From: Planctomycetaceae bacterium
GTDB lineage: Bacteria; Planctomycetota; Planctomycetia; Planctomycetales; Planctomycetaceae
Length of the DNA: 64,000 bases
NCBI GenBank assembly: GCA_041398785.1
Contig: JAWKUA010000006.1
Span: 124,001 to 188,000 of the forward strand
Direction: 5' to 3'
In this document: piece after piece, positions 42,371 through 50,548 of the stretch
How the letters are laid out: every line of letters starts with the position of its first letter
How positions within the stretch are numbered: the stretch's first letter is position 1
Translations under genes and position numbers: made by a program
The notes under the pieces: model-generated
Database searches by the model: none
Told to the model about the DNA's origin: nothing
Seen by the model: the letters and a program-made list of their open reading frames with translations, nothing else

Positions 42371-44704
42371 TCATTCCGAAATGCGTACCGGTTCGTACAG
42401 CCGGCGATGCAGTTCGGCAAGTTCTTCAGCGGGGATCTTGATGACGCTTCGATCATACGTCAGCAGTCCGTTGATTTCTCCTTCGACGTCGGTTGTCTGC
42501 GTATACACACCGGCCGCGATTCCGCGTCGGCGCAGGTCATTCAGTTTTTCCAGCGACGTCAGGTAGCGAGCCTTGTATTCGGCTTCGTTCTTGGGCAGTC
42601 CGCCGTAGCCCCAGTTGTCGCGGTCGGCGTCCCACAGGTGACCCTTCACGGGAAATCCGTGACCACCGAATTCTCCCATCACCCTGACGAAACTTCTGTC
42701 GCGATTCGCGTCGAACGGAAACTCCGGATGCGGATACGCGTGGTGATCCACGACATCGCCGACCGGCCGGAAGTTGCCGCCGCTGGCGATGTTGACCAGA
42801 CGCGTCGGATCGCGTTTGACGACCCATTCACCGACTTCCATCGTGCGATGCTGGCCCCAGGCTTCGTTAAACGGAACCCACACCACGATGGACGGATGGC
42901 TTTCCAGACTGTCGACCATGCGTTCCAGTTCAATCATGAACTGCCTGTGATGTTCGTCCGGCCAGTCGGCGTCCGCGGGGTTCGGATCCAGCCGCGTCCA
43001 CGGCGGATTGTGGCCGGCGCTGACCTGATCCTGCCAGACCATCATGCCCAGTCGGTCGCAGTGATAGTAGTAGCGGCGCGGTTCCACTTTGATGTGTTTG
43101 CGGATCATGTTGAATCCGGCCGCCTTCAGGTACTCGATATCGGACAACATGGCTTCGTCGGACGGCGGCGTCAGCAGTCCATCGGGCCACCATCCCTGAT
43201 CCAGCGGTCCCCAGTGAAACAGGAATTCTCCGTTCAGCGTGAACCGCAGGTTTCCGTCGCTGTCTCGCGCCTTGCCGACGGAACGAATCCCGGCATAGGA
43301 CTTGACGGTATCGCGAATCTCGCCATTGCCGTTCTGAATTGCGACCTCCAGTTCATACAAATGCGGAGAACTCGGGGACCAAAATTTGGCGTCACGGATG
43401 GAAACGGAAACCTCCGGCGCATCCTGAGTCACGTCCGCCACGACCTGGGCACCGTCGCGGACGATGACGCGAACTTCCGACGGCGCGTCGTCGCCGGCCA
43501 GCAGCGGACGAATGCTGATGGATCCGCCGGCGGCATCGGTTGAAATCTTCAGATCGCGAATGTGTTGGTCAGAAACGTGTTCCAGCCACACGGTCTGCCA
43601 GATACCGGAAACCTGCGTGTACCAGATCCCGTGAGGATCCAGCACCTGCTTGCCGCGCAACTGCCAGCCTTCGGTATCGTCTTCGACTCGCACAACCAGT
43701 TCGTTTTCACCCTTTCGAAGGCTGTCCGTGATATCGAACGAAAACGGCGTGTTGCCGCCCTGATGACGGCCGACGGATCGGCCGTTGACGAAGACTTCGC
43801 AGCGATAATCGACAGCTTCGAAGTTCAGCAGCGTGCGCTGACCTTCCGGCGGAGAGACTCGGAACGAACGGCGATACCACAGAGCTTCGTTCGGTTCCAG
43901 AAGCCGCTGCACTCCGCCGAGCTTCGATTCCAGAGCGTACGGGACCAGGATCTTTCCGGCCCATTTGTCAGGAGTCGTCGTGACGCTGTCCGCCGTGATC
44001 GCGTAGTCCCAGTGGCCGTTCAGATTCTGCCACTGGTCGCGAACCAGTTGCGGCCGCGGGTATTCGGTCCACGCATTTTCGGCGCTCACTTCGGCTCCCC
44101 ATTTCGTGATGAGCGCCGACTGGAATGGTGTCGTATTGCGCTTTGCGCGCGGGAGTTCCGGAACCTGCTGCGCGTCGACGACATGCACGTCAATGAACTG
44201 TCCGCCGCCGGTCTGGTGGCAATGGACCGCCAGCAGATTCTGCCCCGGCTTCAGAGCGTTCCGAGCCGCGTCGTCCAGCGGGACGACTTTGTAGTCAACG
44301 GTATAGCCTTTCAGTTCCCCGACCAGCGTGCCGTTCACGAAGACCTGAGCGTCTTCGTCATGATGAATCAGCAATGCCGCCTTGCCGGGCACAGACTTCA
44401 GGTCGAACATCTTTCGCAGCCAGATATCGTTCGACCGCCACTCCGTGCCGATCCGAGCCCCCGGAGTCCCGCGCGTCCCGAACCCGCCGGACGCTTGCTT
44501 CCAGCCGCCGTCATCGAATCCCGCCTGTTGCCATCCGTCATCCGGCTGCTGAATTGTGTACCGCCAGGCGTCGGTAATCGGCGATTCCGGCTGTTGCGCA
44601 TATGCCTCAAGCCCGCCCTGCAACACAGCAGATGCAACGAGCGCAGCCAACACTAATCGCGGCGAAACCCAATGATCGGTGAGCATTCGTGAAGGCATGG
44701 ACAC
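42371..44704 (-). CDS. Exported glycoside hydrolase family 2 protein
   Basis: 777 residues with a signal peptide (LVLAALVASAVLQGGLEAYA). Domains: an N-terminal beta-sandwich with FNIII-like 'WKQASGGFGTRGTPG', a GH2 sugar-binding domain (WYRRSFRVSPPEGQRTLLNF, VEDDTEGWQLRGKQ), the immunoglobulin-like domain, then the TIM barrel. The acid/base Glu is in VWVPFNEAWGQHRT (about residue 612) and the nucleophile Glu is probably in VMGEFGGHG (about 676). Members hydrolyse beta-galactosides, mannosides or glucuronides; the exact activity is unknown. Its upstream region lies beside the left end of the IS66 element, about 40 bases from the start codon, so its promoter may have been altered. Confidence 0.88.
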   Translation of the reverse strand: MSMPSRMLTDHWVSPRLVLAALVASAVLQGGLEAYAQQPESPITDAWRYTIQQPDDGWQQAGFDDGGWKQASGGFGTRGTPGARIGTEWRSNDIWLRKMFDLKSVPGKAALLIHHDEDAQVFVNGTLVGELKGYTVDYKVVPLDDAARNALKPGQNLLAVHCHQTGGGQFIDVHVVDAQQVPELPRAKRNTTPFQSALITKWGAEVSAENAWTEYPRPQLVRDQWQNLNGHWDYAITADSVTTTPDKWAGKILVPYALESKLGGVQRLLEPNEALWYRRSFRVSPPEGQRTLLNFEAVDYRCEVFVNGRSVGRHQGGNTPFSFDITDSLRKGENELVVRVEDDTEGWQLRGKQVLDPHGIWYTQVSGIWQTVWLEHVSDQHIRDLKISTDAAGGSISIRPLLAGDDAPSEVRVIVRDGAQVVADVTQDAPEVSVSIRDAKFWSPSSPHLYELEVAIQNGNGEIRDTVKSYAGIRSVGKARDSDGNLRFTLNGEFLFHWGPLDQGWWPDGLLTPPSDEAMLSDIEYLKAAGFNMIRKHIKVEPRRYYYHCDRLGMMVWQDQVSAGHNPPWTRLDPNPADADWPDEHHRQFMIELERMVDSLESHPSIVVWVPFNEAWGQHRTMEVGEWVVKRDPTRLVNIASGGNFRPVGDVVDHHAYPHPEFPFDANRDRSFVRVMGEFGGHGFPVKGHLWDADRDNWGYGGLPKNEAEYKARYLTSLEKLNDLRRRGIAAGVYTQTTDVEGEINGLLTYDRSVIKIPAEELAELHRRLYEPVRISE

Positions 44705-44740
44705 AATTCTTTCCTGACATGGATGGGAATGCTGGAAGAT

Positions 44741-44748
44741 GGCCGGCG
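44741..44748. repeat. Left copy of an 8-bp target duplication (GGCCGGCG)
   Basis: GGCCGGCG directly before the left end of the IS element; the same eight bases follow the right end at 46288-46295. IS66-family elements make 8-bp duplications. Confidence 0.9.
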
Positions 44749-46287
44749 GTAACCGTTCACAGTCCGAGATTGGTGTTTAAGAAAGTGTCGGAGTTTGCGA
44801 TACCTCGTGCATGACACGGATGTCGGAAATCCCGCCGGAATTGCTGACGGAGATGACGCCTGCGGTGCGGGCGTTTGTAGAAGCTCTGTGCAATCGGGTC
44901 AACGAGCAGGATCGAATCATCGCCGCCCAGCAGAAGCGGATTGAAGAGCTTGAACGGCAGCTGGGAATGAATTCGGGGAACTCGTCGATGCCGCCGTCCA
45001 GTGATGGTCCCCGGCAGCAGCCGGCGAAGACTCCGAAGCCGAAATCCGGGCGAAAACGCGGCGGGCAGCCGGGCCATCCCAAACGGACGCGGCCACTGAT
45101 TCCCACGGAAGACTGTGAGCGGGTCGAACACCATCGGCCGACCGCGTGTACGGACTGTGGTGCAAAACTCAGCGGCGATGACCCCAATCCCGAACGGCAT
45201 CAGGTTACGGATCTGCCTGTCGTGAGACCGTCTGTCACGGAACATCAGATTCACACCCTGGAGTGCCCCGACTGCGGGTGCCGCTGTCGCGGGACACTGC
45301 CAGCGGACGTGTCCCGCGGCTGCTTCGGCCCCAACGTCGTCGCGGCGGTCACACTGCTGAGCAGTCTGGGACGACTCAGCCAGAGAATGATCGCGTCGCT
45401 GTTGCGAGACTTGTTCTGTCTGGACGTCTCCGACGGCCAGATCAGCCGTCTGCAGAGCATCGGACGCAGAGCTCTGCAGGCGGGATACAACGAAATCGTC
45501 GCGGACGTCCGAAACTCCGCCACTCTGAACATTGATGAAACCAGCTGGCGTCAGAACGGCCGCAAAGCCTGGCTGTGGACCGTTGTGGGACCACTCGGCA
45601 CACTGTTCGCGGTTCGCCCGTCGCGGTCCCGCGATGAGGTGCATGCCCTGCTGGGCGAGGACTTCAGCGGCATCGTCGTCAGTGACCGCTATTCGGCATA
45701 CAGCCATCTGGATGACGATTGCCGGCAGTTCTGCTGGGCTCACCTGATCAGTGCCCCGAAGAGAGAACGCGGTCAAGCGATGGTCGATCGTGGAGGGAGT
45801 TCCGCCGACGCAGGTGCCCGACTGAAGTCTTCCGGACAGGAACTCATTCATCACTGGAATCGGCTGCAGACGCAGCAAATTGAGCGTGCGACGTTCGACG
45901 GTCACTGCCGACGGCTTCGCAGTGAGATTCTGGAGGCATTGCTGGACGGTTCGCAGTGTGACCATCTGAAAACAGCGGAAACGTGTCGGCGTCTGAGCAA
46001 CGAGTGTTGCAGTCTGTTTGTGTTCGCTCACCATGACGATGTCTCGCCGACCAACAATGCGGCCGAACAGTCACTGCGAAAATCGGTCATCTTTCGCAAA
46101 CTCAGCTTCGGTACCGAAGAACAAACCGGCAGTCGCAATCTGACCGTGATCATGTCGGTGGTGGAAACCTGTCGTCGCCTCGGTACCCGGCCACTCGAAT
46201 ACATCCACAACGCCGTTCACGCCGCCTTCAACCGCAAATCGACACCACAGCTGATCCCCGAAAACTGAGCGGCCTGTGAACGGTTAC
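44749..46287 (+). mobile_element. Intact IS66-family insertion sequence, 1,539 bp
   Basis: The ends are 18-bp inverted repeats: GTAACCGTTCACAGTCCG at 44749-44766 and, reading inward from 46287 on the other strand, GTAACCGTTCACAGGCCG, with one mismatch. IS66 ends typically begin GTAA. The element is flanked by an exact 8-bp duplication. It carries a single transposase gene, so it resembles the one-gene (ISBst12-type) branch rather than the tnpA-tnpB-tnpC type. The exact duplication implies an insertion that has not been reshuffled, probably recent. Confidence 0.93.
44811..46268 (+). CDS. IS66-family transposase
   Basis: 485-residue DDE transposase. N-terminal coiled coil (QDRIIAAQQKRIEELERQLG), a Ser/Pro and Lys-rich linker (SSMPPSSDGPRQQPAKTPKP, KPKSGRKRGGQPGHP, the usual IS66 zf-C2HC region with CTDCGAKL and CPDCGCRC), then the catalytic region: first Asp in LNIDETSWRQN, second in IVVSDRYSAYS, and Glu in NNAAEQSLRKSV. 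End is IHNAVHAAFNRKSTPQ. All DDE residues are present, so the enzyme should be active. ATG at 44811; MSEI nine bases later is an alternative. No tnpA or tnpB accompanies it. Confidence 0.95.
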   Translation: MTRMSEIPPELLTEMTPAVRAFVEALCNRVNEQDRIIAAQQKRIEELERQLGMNSGNSSMPPSSDGPRQQPAKTPKPKSGRKRGGQPGHPKRTRPLIPTEDCERVEHHRPTACTDCGAKLSGDDPNPERHQVTDLPVVRPSVTEHQIHTLECPDCGCRCRGTLPADVSRGCFGPNVVAAVTLLSSLGRLSQRMIASLLRDLFCLDVSDGQISRLQSIGRRALQAGYNEIVADVRNSATLNIDETSWRQNGRKAWLWTVVGPLGTLFAVRPSRSRDEVHALLGEDFSGIVVSDRYSAYSHLDDDCRQFCWAHLISAPKRERGQAMVDRGGSSADAGARLKSSGQELIHHWNRLQTQQIERATFDGHCRRLRSEILEALLDGSQCDHLKTAETCRRLSNECCSLFVFAHHDDVSPTNNAAEQSLRKSVIFRKLSFGTEEQTGSRNLTVIMSVVETCRRLGTRPLEYIHNAVHAAFNRKSTPQLIPEN

Positions 46288-46295
46288 GGCCGGCG
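46288..46295. repeat. Right copy of the 8-bp target duplication (GGCCGGCG)
   Basis: Identical to 44741-44748, directly after the right end of the IS66-family element. Confidence 0.9.
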
Positions 46296-46435
46296 ACGCT
46301 GAAATTACACCAACCGACATTCGGATTGAAGCGGCGCACGTCGATGATGTAGAGTTCCTGCCAATACCATGTGACTGGCTGCGTCAGATGAACAGCGTGC
46401 CAGGGATTGAATTCGTGCGTTCAGGAGGAAGCGGC

Positions 46436-48037
46436 ATGCAAACCAGAATCATCTGCCTGACGTGTCTGGCGGGCTCCGTATTGAGCGGCCGCGCAGCATT
46501 TGCCCAGATCGCGGTAAGTTCCGCCACCGACGAAGCACCGTCCGCGGCGACCACGTCTGACACCAATCCCGGCAACGTCGCGGATGTGAATCGGGTCAGA
46601 ACGATCTCCCTGCAGACGACGATTCCCTCGATTCCGTATGAAGTGCTGCGGCAGGTGGTCGTGTATGACCAGTCACACGTCGACCTGGACCTGACCGCCG
46701 AACAATCCGCCGAGGCAACTCGGACGTCGCGCCGCGTGTCGAACGACGAGCGACTCATCCGCGAAATGCGTGATGAAGTAGCGCTACGGCTCGGAACAGT
46801 GGCTGCACCGTTTCGGATCGCGTTGAATGCGGCGACACATTCCGCACAGGATCAGGGGGCAGCGGACCTGGTCGCGATTCTCACACCTGAGCAGATCCGG
46901 AAGGTGAAAACAAGGTGCAGAAGTCTCACCAGGCATGCAGAGTATAAACGTCTGCATGAATTGCTGGACGAACGCGCGTTCGGTCCGACCGCGCGGCTTG
47001 CCGGGATACTGGAATCCGGTGATCTGCTGACGGCAGTGAATTTCCCGAAGATTCAGGACAACCTTCAACTTTCGGACGACCAGTGGGCCGCGATCGAGGA
47101 ACTTCAGAAACTGGCTGCCGCCGATGCGACTCGGCTGGTCGCCGAACACTTGATTCGGTTCCCGTACATGGAAATGCCTTTCATTGCCGGCACGACGGAG
47201 AAGGTCGCCGAAGAGCTCAATCAGGCGACCCGGCAGATTTTGAATGACGAACAGCGCCGTCACTTCGATGAATACAGCAGCAAATGGCGAGCGGCAGTCG
47301 AATCGCGGTCGGGAGATGCTTCTCAGAAAGGAATTATTGCAATCGCTGCAACATTTCGGCGGCAGAATCGTCACGGAGCCGTCACAGGACGTACAGAGGT
47401 CCGCAAGGCCGGAAAGACCTGGGTCAATTTCGAGCTGTTCAATCTGTTCGAGCAGGAAGGAAGCGATGAGGTATACCACTTGACAGCCGATCAGCGAGAA
47501 GCAATTGCTGCAATACTGGATGAGGCACGCCTCCAGTATGAGCGGACGGAACGTGCCAGGGTCGGCACACGCAATGGCATGACCATTGAATCCAGAGATG
47601 AGTTCACGCGGCTCGTTGCCAAGCACCGTCGGCACTTTCATGACCGCGTATCGAGTGTGCTGATGGACGAACAAAAACGATACCTGAACCAGGAACGCTT
47701 CCGTGAAATCGGTCCTGGTGCCGTCCTTGACGAATCTGTTCAGGCCGCCATCGCACTTTCTGCACCTCAAGCGCACCAGATCGAAGAAATCCTCACGCGT
47801 CGCCCGGAATTGAATGTGGTTCCTTCCGGCGGATCGGCGTTCGTAGCATCAACAGCGCAAACCCCACAGGCTCACGCGGCAAGTGACATTGCGTACCGGA
47901 ATCATCGCGCAAGGAAGGAACTTGCGCTGCAGCAGCATGTGGAAATCTGGAACGTGCTGTCCGAAGAGCAGCGTGTCAGGTTCTCCGAACTGACCGGTAT
48001 CAAAGCACCAGAGCCACTGACCGGCGATTCCGAATAG
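46436..48037 (+). CDS. Secreted LTxxQ-rich protein, unknown function
   Basis: 533 residues. A strong ribosome site (AGGAGGAAGCGGC) precedes ATG 46436, which starts a signal peptide (IICLTCLAGSVLSGRAAFAQ). The mature protein repeats a short pattern resembling the LTxxQ motif of Spy/CpxP chaperones: LTAEQSAEA, LTPEQIRKV, LSDDQWAAIEEL, LTADQREAIAAI, LSAPQAHQIEEI, LSEEQRVRFSEL. Such proteins bind unfolded or metal-sensing partners in the periplasm. The planctomycete versions are of unknown function. An in-frame ATG lies 48 bases upstream (46388), and the frame continues open to the right end of the IS66-family element. Its 5' region was therefore disturbed by that insertion. Confidence 0.72.
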   Translation: MQTRIICLTCLAGSVLSGRAAFAQIAVSSATDEAPSAATTSDTNPGNVADVNRVRTISLQTTIPSIPYEVLRQVVVYDQSHVDLDLTAEQSAEATRTSRRVSNDERLIREMRDEVALRLGTVAAPFRIALNAATHSAQDQGAADLVAILTPEQIRKVKTRCRSLTRHAEYKRLHELLDERAFGPTARLAGILESGDLLTAVNFPKIQDNLQLSDDQWAAIEELQKLAAADATRLVAEHLIRFPYMEMPFIAGTTEKVAEELNQATRQILNDEQRRHFDEYSSKWRAAVESRSGDASQKGIIAIAATFRRQNRHGAVTGRTEVRKAGKTWVNFELFNLFEQEGSDEVYHLTADQREAIAAILDEARLQYERTERARVGTRNGMTIESRDEFTRLVAKHRRHFHDRVSSVLMDEQKRYLNQERFREIGPGAVLDESVQAAIALSAPQAHQIEEILTRRPELNVVPSGGSAFVASTAQTPQAHAASDIAYRNHRARKELALQQHVEIWNVLSEEQRVRFSELTGIKAPEPLTGDSE

Positions 48038-48104
48038 CGAAACCGATACCGCTCGCGGCGTCGCGATCGCAGGCTTCCACACCAGCAGTTCACAATGCAC
48101 CAGC

Positions 48105-48141
48105 CGTTGCCTGGTTCTTCCACAACCAGTCCCAGGCAACG
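48105..48141. other. Inverted repeat downstream of the LTxxQ protein gene
   Basis: CGTTGCCTGG and its exact reverse complement CCAGGCAACG separated by 17 bases, with an overlapping alternative pairing of CTGGTT with AACCAG. It lies 68 bases after the gene's stop, so it may act as a terminator or mRNA-end stem, although no T run follows. Confidence 0.5.
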
Positions 48142-48382
48142 CGGGACGCGTACAGCTTGACGGACCAGCGATTGCAGGTTCGCATCACGTTCGTCAACAC
48201 ACCGCCTGCCGTCTGGCGGTTAATGGAACAGTCAGCCTCGCATCTGTGGGCTGTTTCCGATCGGATTCCCGGCGATAAAGGACGTGCTCTGTCAACTCAC
48301 GTCCACCACGCACCGGCAGATGCAGATGCTCCGGTGACCCCGGATGCTCCTGGCCCCCTTCCCGAGTCAGGCGTCGCAAACT
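48142..48382. other. Gene-free stretch upstream of the operator-promoter
   Basis: A TTG-started frame (48157-48399) covers it but has no ribosome site or family motif. I see nothing further here. The promoter with two palindromic operators starts at 48383. Confidence 0.3.
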
Positions 48383-48424
48383 ACGAAAACATTCGTTGAC
48401 AACATACGAATATGTTCGTATACA
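48383..48424 (+). promoter_or_regulatory. Strong promoter with two operator-like palindromes
   Basis: -35 TTGACA (48396-48401) and -10 TATACA (48419-48424) with a 17-base spacer, near consensus. Two inverted repeats share the core ACGAA-N4-TTCGT: 48383-48396 just upstream of the -35, and 48404-48421 (ATACGAA-TATG-TTCGTAT, 7-bp arms) in the spacer and overlapping the -10. Their centres are 23 bases apart, about two helical turns. A dimeric winged-helix repressor bound there would block RNA polymerase. This looks like the autoregulated operator of a blaI-type gene; blaI lies 1.7 kb downstream with an IS110 transposase in between. Confidence 0.75.
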
Positions 48425-48440
48425 TTGGCGAACCGGGCTG

Positions 48441-48870
48441 CAGTGACGACAACATATCAACATGAGGCGATCGGAAGATAAGAATTTAGCAGTGCAGAGC
48501 GGCATTCACCTCCGTTGAAACCCGGAGGGTCGCCGATCGAATGCCGTTCAGGCGTTCGATCGCGGGGAAGGCTGAGCACAGGGAACTCACGTTGCGCGGC
48601 CGCCCTCCCCTCGTTTGATCGGCTAAGCACCGATCAAACTTCGACCCTAGTATCTTCAGTCAGGTGAAAATATCTGGTGAAATTCTGTTGACGGTTGAAT
48701 GGAGTCTGGTACTGGTCTCGAGCCGGAATCAGGCGGCCATGCAGATCGATAATCGACCCTTGGTGCATCGACATCGTGCGGGAGCGTGATCGCATGGCTT
48801 TTATTTTTCGAACCCGAACCGTCGCTGGAGCGGTCGAGTGTGACCAGCTCGTATTCACTAGGATGGGACA
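48441..48870 (+). ncRNA. Structured leader of the IS110-family transposase, candidate guide (bridge) RNA
   Basis: The non-coding 430 bases before the IS110 recombinase contain several strong stems. One is at 48509-48528 (CCTCCG/CGGAGG). The next, at 48535-48561, is an 11-bp stem with one G.T pair, GATCGAATGCC/GGCGTTCGATC. A perfect 10-bp stem lies at 48613-48639 (GTTTGATCGG/CCGATCAAAC). A long stem at 48736-48798 pairs GCCATGC..GATC with GATCGCATGGC around a 40-base inner loop and is followed by TTTTATTTTT, as a terminator would be. IS110 recombinases use a structured RNA from the leader to specify target and donor; this region has the right place and shape. The boundaries are estimates, and target and donor guides were not identified. 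Confidence 0.5.
48736..48808 (+). terminator. Stem with T-rich tail, likely 3' end of a leader RNA
   Basis: GCCATGC-A-GATC pairs with GATC-GCATGGC (11 pairs, one bulged A), enclosing a 40-base internal region, and is immediately followed by TTTTATTTTT. The shape fits an RNA 3' end formed ahead of the IS110 reading frame, but the large inner loop is unusual for a simple intrinsic terminator. Confidence 0.45.
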
Positions 48871-49848
48871 ATGATAAGCTCAAAACCGGCAACTCGTGTG
48901 ATTGGTGTGGACGTGGCAAAGGACAAGCTCGACGTCTGTGATTCTCAGGGAAAGATGAAATCGGAGGTGATCAATTCAACGGCTGCCGTCGTCAAACACA
49001 TCGTCGAAGAAATTGAGTCGCCCGAGACGACCTTCGTCGTTTGCGAAGCGACCGGTGACTACGAACGAACTCTTGTCAGGGCACTGCAGAACGCCGGCAT
49101 TTCCGTCTGCGTTGCCAATCCCTGCCAGGTGCGACAGTTCGGCAAGGGACTCGGCCTGCTGGAGAAGACCGATCCGATTGATGCAAGGCTGCTGCGGACA
49201 TTCGGCGAAACCGTCGATCTCATGCCCACGCTTCCCAAAACAGAAGCTCAGGAGGCTCACGAAGCGCTGGTGCGTCGCCGCGAGCAACTGCTGCATCTGA
49301 TCAATCAGGAAGAAAACCGCCGACAGCAGGCATGGGACAAGACCAGCCGCAGATCGATCGACAGCGTTATCAAAATGCTGAAAAAACAACAGGATATGAT
49401 CGAACAGAAGATCCGCGAATTTCTGAAGCAGGAAGCCGAAACGAATCCGGCGGTTGAGATTATTCAAAGCGTTCCCGGAGTCGGTGTCGTCACAACGTCG
49501 ACACTGCTGTGCGATCTGCCGGAACTCGGAACGCTCAATCGTCGTCAGATTTCGAAACTGGCCGGTGTTGCGCCGATCGTCAGACAGTCGGGGAATCAGG
49601 ACAAACAGCGTTCCGTCTTCGGAGGCCGCAGAAATATCCGACGAGTCCTCTACATGGCTGCCCTGGTGGCAACACGGAGTAACCCCACCATCCAGACGTT
49701 CTACAAACGCCTTCTGGATCGCGGCAAAGCAAAGAAAGTTGCACTGGTGGCCTGCATGCGAAAACTGCTCACGATCCTCAACACCATGGTCCGAACAGGT
49801 CAGCCCTGGAGAATCAGTGAAAAGGTGGTAACCGGCACGCAAACGTAA
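48871..49848 (+). CDS. IS110-family recombinase (transposase)
   Basis: 325 residues, full length for the family. N-terminal RuvC-like DEDD domain: Asp in VIGVDVAKDKLDV, Glu in VVCEATGDYERTLVRAL, and two Asp in KTDPIDARLLRTF. C-terminal transposase_20 domain with SVPGVGVVTTSTLLCDLPEL, then RQSGNQDKQRSVFGGRRNIR and a basic region that carries the family's catalytic Ser (the pocket around VRQSGNQD is a plausible location). The start has AGGA eight bases upstream. IS110 elements make no target duplication, so ends are not visible as repeats. The upstream leader probably encodes its guide RNA. Confidence 0.92.
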   Translation: MISSKPATRVIGVDVAKDKLDVCDSQGKMKSEVINSTAAVVKHIVEEIESPETTFVVCEATGDYERTLVRALQNAGISVCVANPCQVRQFGKGLGLLEKTDPIDARLLRTFGETVDLMPTLPKTEAQEAHEALVRRREQLLHLINQEENRRQQAWDKTSRRSIDSVIKMLKKQQDMIEQKIREFLKQEAETNPAVEIIQSVPGVGVVTTSTLLCDLPELGTLNRRQISKLAGVAPIVRQSGNQDKQRSVFGGRRNIRRVLYMAALVATRSNPTIQTFYKRLLDRGKAKKVALVACMRKLLTILNTMVRTGQPWRISEKVVTGTQT

Positions 49849-49859
49849 CCGGTTACCAC
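49825..49859. other. Inverted repeat spanning the IS110 stop codon
   Basis: GTGGTAACCG and CGGTTACCAC pair perfectly (10 bp) across a 15-base loop that contains the last codons of the recombinase gene; the TAA sits in the loop. Possibly a terminator or a subterminal recognition structure of the element. Confidence 0.55.
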
Positions 49860-50161
49860 GCGTGCTCGATGCATCCGTCGACACACCGGCGATTCGACTA
49901 TCCCTCAGGAAGTTGCGTCCCCGCAGAGCTTCCGTCTGTTTCATCGAACTCTCTGACAATATCAACGTCACTACCCCAAAATCCATCGAACACCGGCGCC
50001 ATGCCTCAGAAAATCCACACCCCGGAAGCCCCCGACTCGATTCACTATCGAGTCTCAGCATTTCAAAACGTTTCTCTCAACAAACCCTTGAACCATTTCA
50101 AGACCGTCGCTCCCGCTGTGCTGGAGGGTAAATTCTCATCTGCCGCTGACCTAAGGGCGTA
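49860..50161. other. Stretch between the IS110 recombinase and blaI, with a hairpin
   Basis: About 300 bases including a perfect 8-bp hairpin at 50034-50054 (GACTCGAT/ATCGAGTC, 5-base loop). It probably contains the right end of the IS110 element and the last bases of the original blaI leader. The ribosome site AAGGG before blaI is at 50150-50160. No gene is supported. Confidence 0.4.
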
Positions 50162-50548
50162 GTGTTTTTGAAGCCGACGGAATCAGAGTTGGAAATTCTG
50201 CGAGTCCTGTGGACGAACGGACCGGCGACGGTGCGCGATGTTCATGAGGTGCTCCGCCGCACGCGATCGGCCGGCTATACGGGAACTCTGAAGCTGATGC
50301 AGATCATGGCTGAAAAGGGCCTGGTGACCCGTGATGAGTCGCAGCGGTCTCACGTCTACACAGCGGCGATCCGCGAACAGCAGACTCAAAAACAACTGGT
50401 GAAGGACCTGCTGAATTCGGCTTTCTCCGGGTCAGCGGACAAGCTGGTCATGCAGGCGTTGTCGGCAAAAAAAGTGACCGACGAGGAACTGGCGGAAATT
50501 CGCCGGATGCTGGACGAACTTGAAGCGAAACGAAAGTCGCCGCAATGA
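50162..50548 (+). CDS. blaI: BlaI/MecI/CopY-family winged-helix repressor
   Basis: 128 residues. The N-terminal winged helix begins LKPTESELEILRVLWTNGPA, with TVRDVHEVLRRTRSAGYTGT and LKLMQIMAEKGLVTRDESQR; the C-terminal dimerisation helices follow (KQLVKDLLNSAFSGSADKL). BlaI homologues bind palindromic operators as dimers and are cleaved by an M56 partner on signal. GTG start at 50162 with AAGGG six bases before. The stop overlaps the M56 start (ATGA). The likely operator-promoter lies at 48383-48424. Confidence 0.92.
   Translation: MFLKPTESELEILRVLWTNGPATVRDVHEVLRRTRSAGYTGTLKLMQIMAEKGLVTRDESQRSHVYTAAIREQQTQKQLVKDLLNSAFSGSADKLVMQALSAKKVTDEELAEIRRMLDELEAKRKSPQ

Noticed and set aside
44757..46034. 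425-codon leftward open frame inside the IS66-family element
   Set aside because: It is the antisense shadow of the transposase, whose DDE residues and element ends are clear.
48157..48399. 80-codon TTG-started frame before the operator-promoter
   Set aside because: No ribosome site, signal peptide or family motif, and it overlaps the -35 and operator region.
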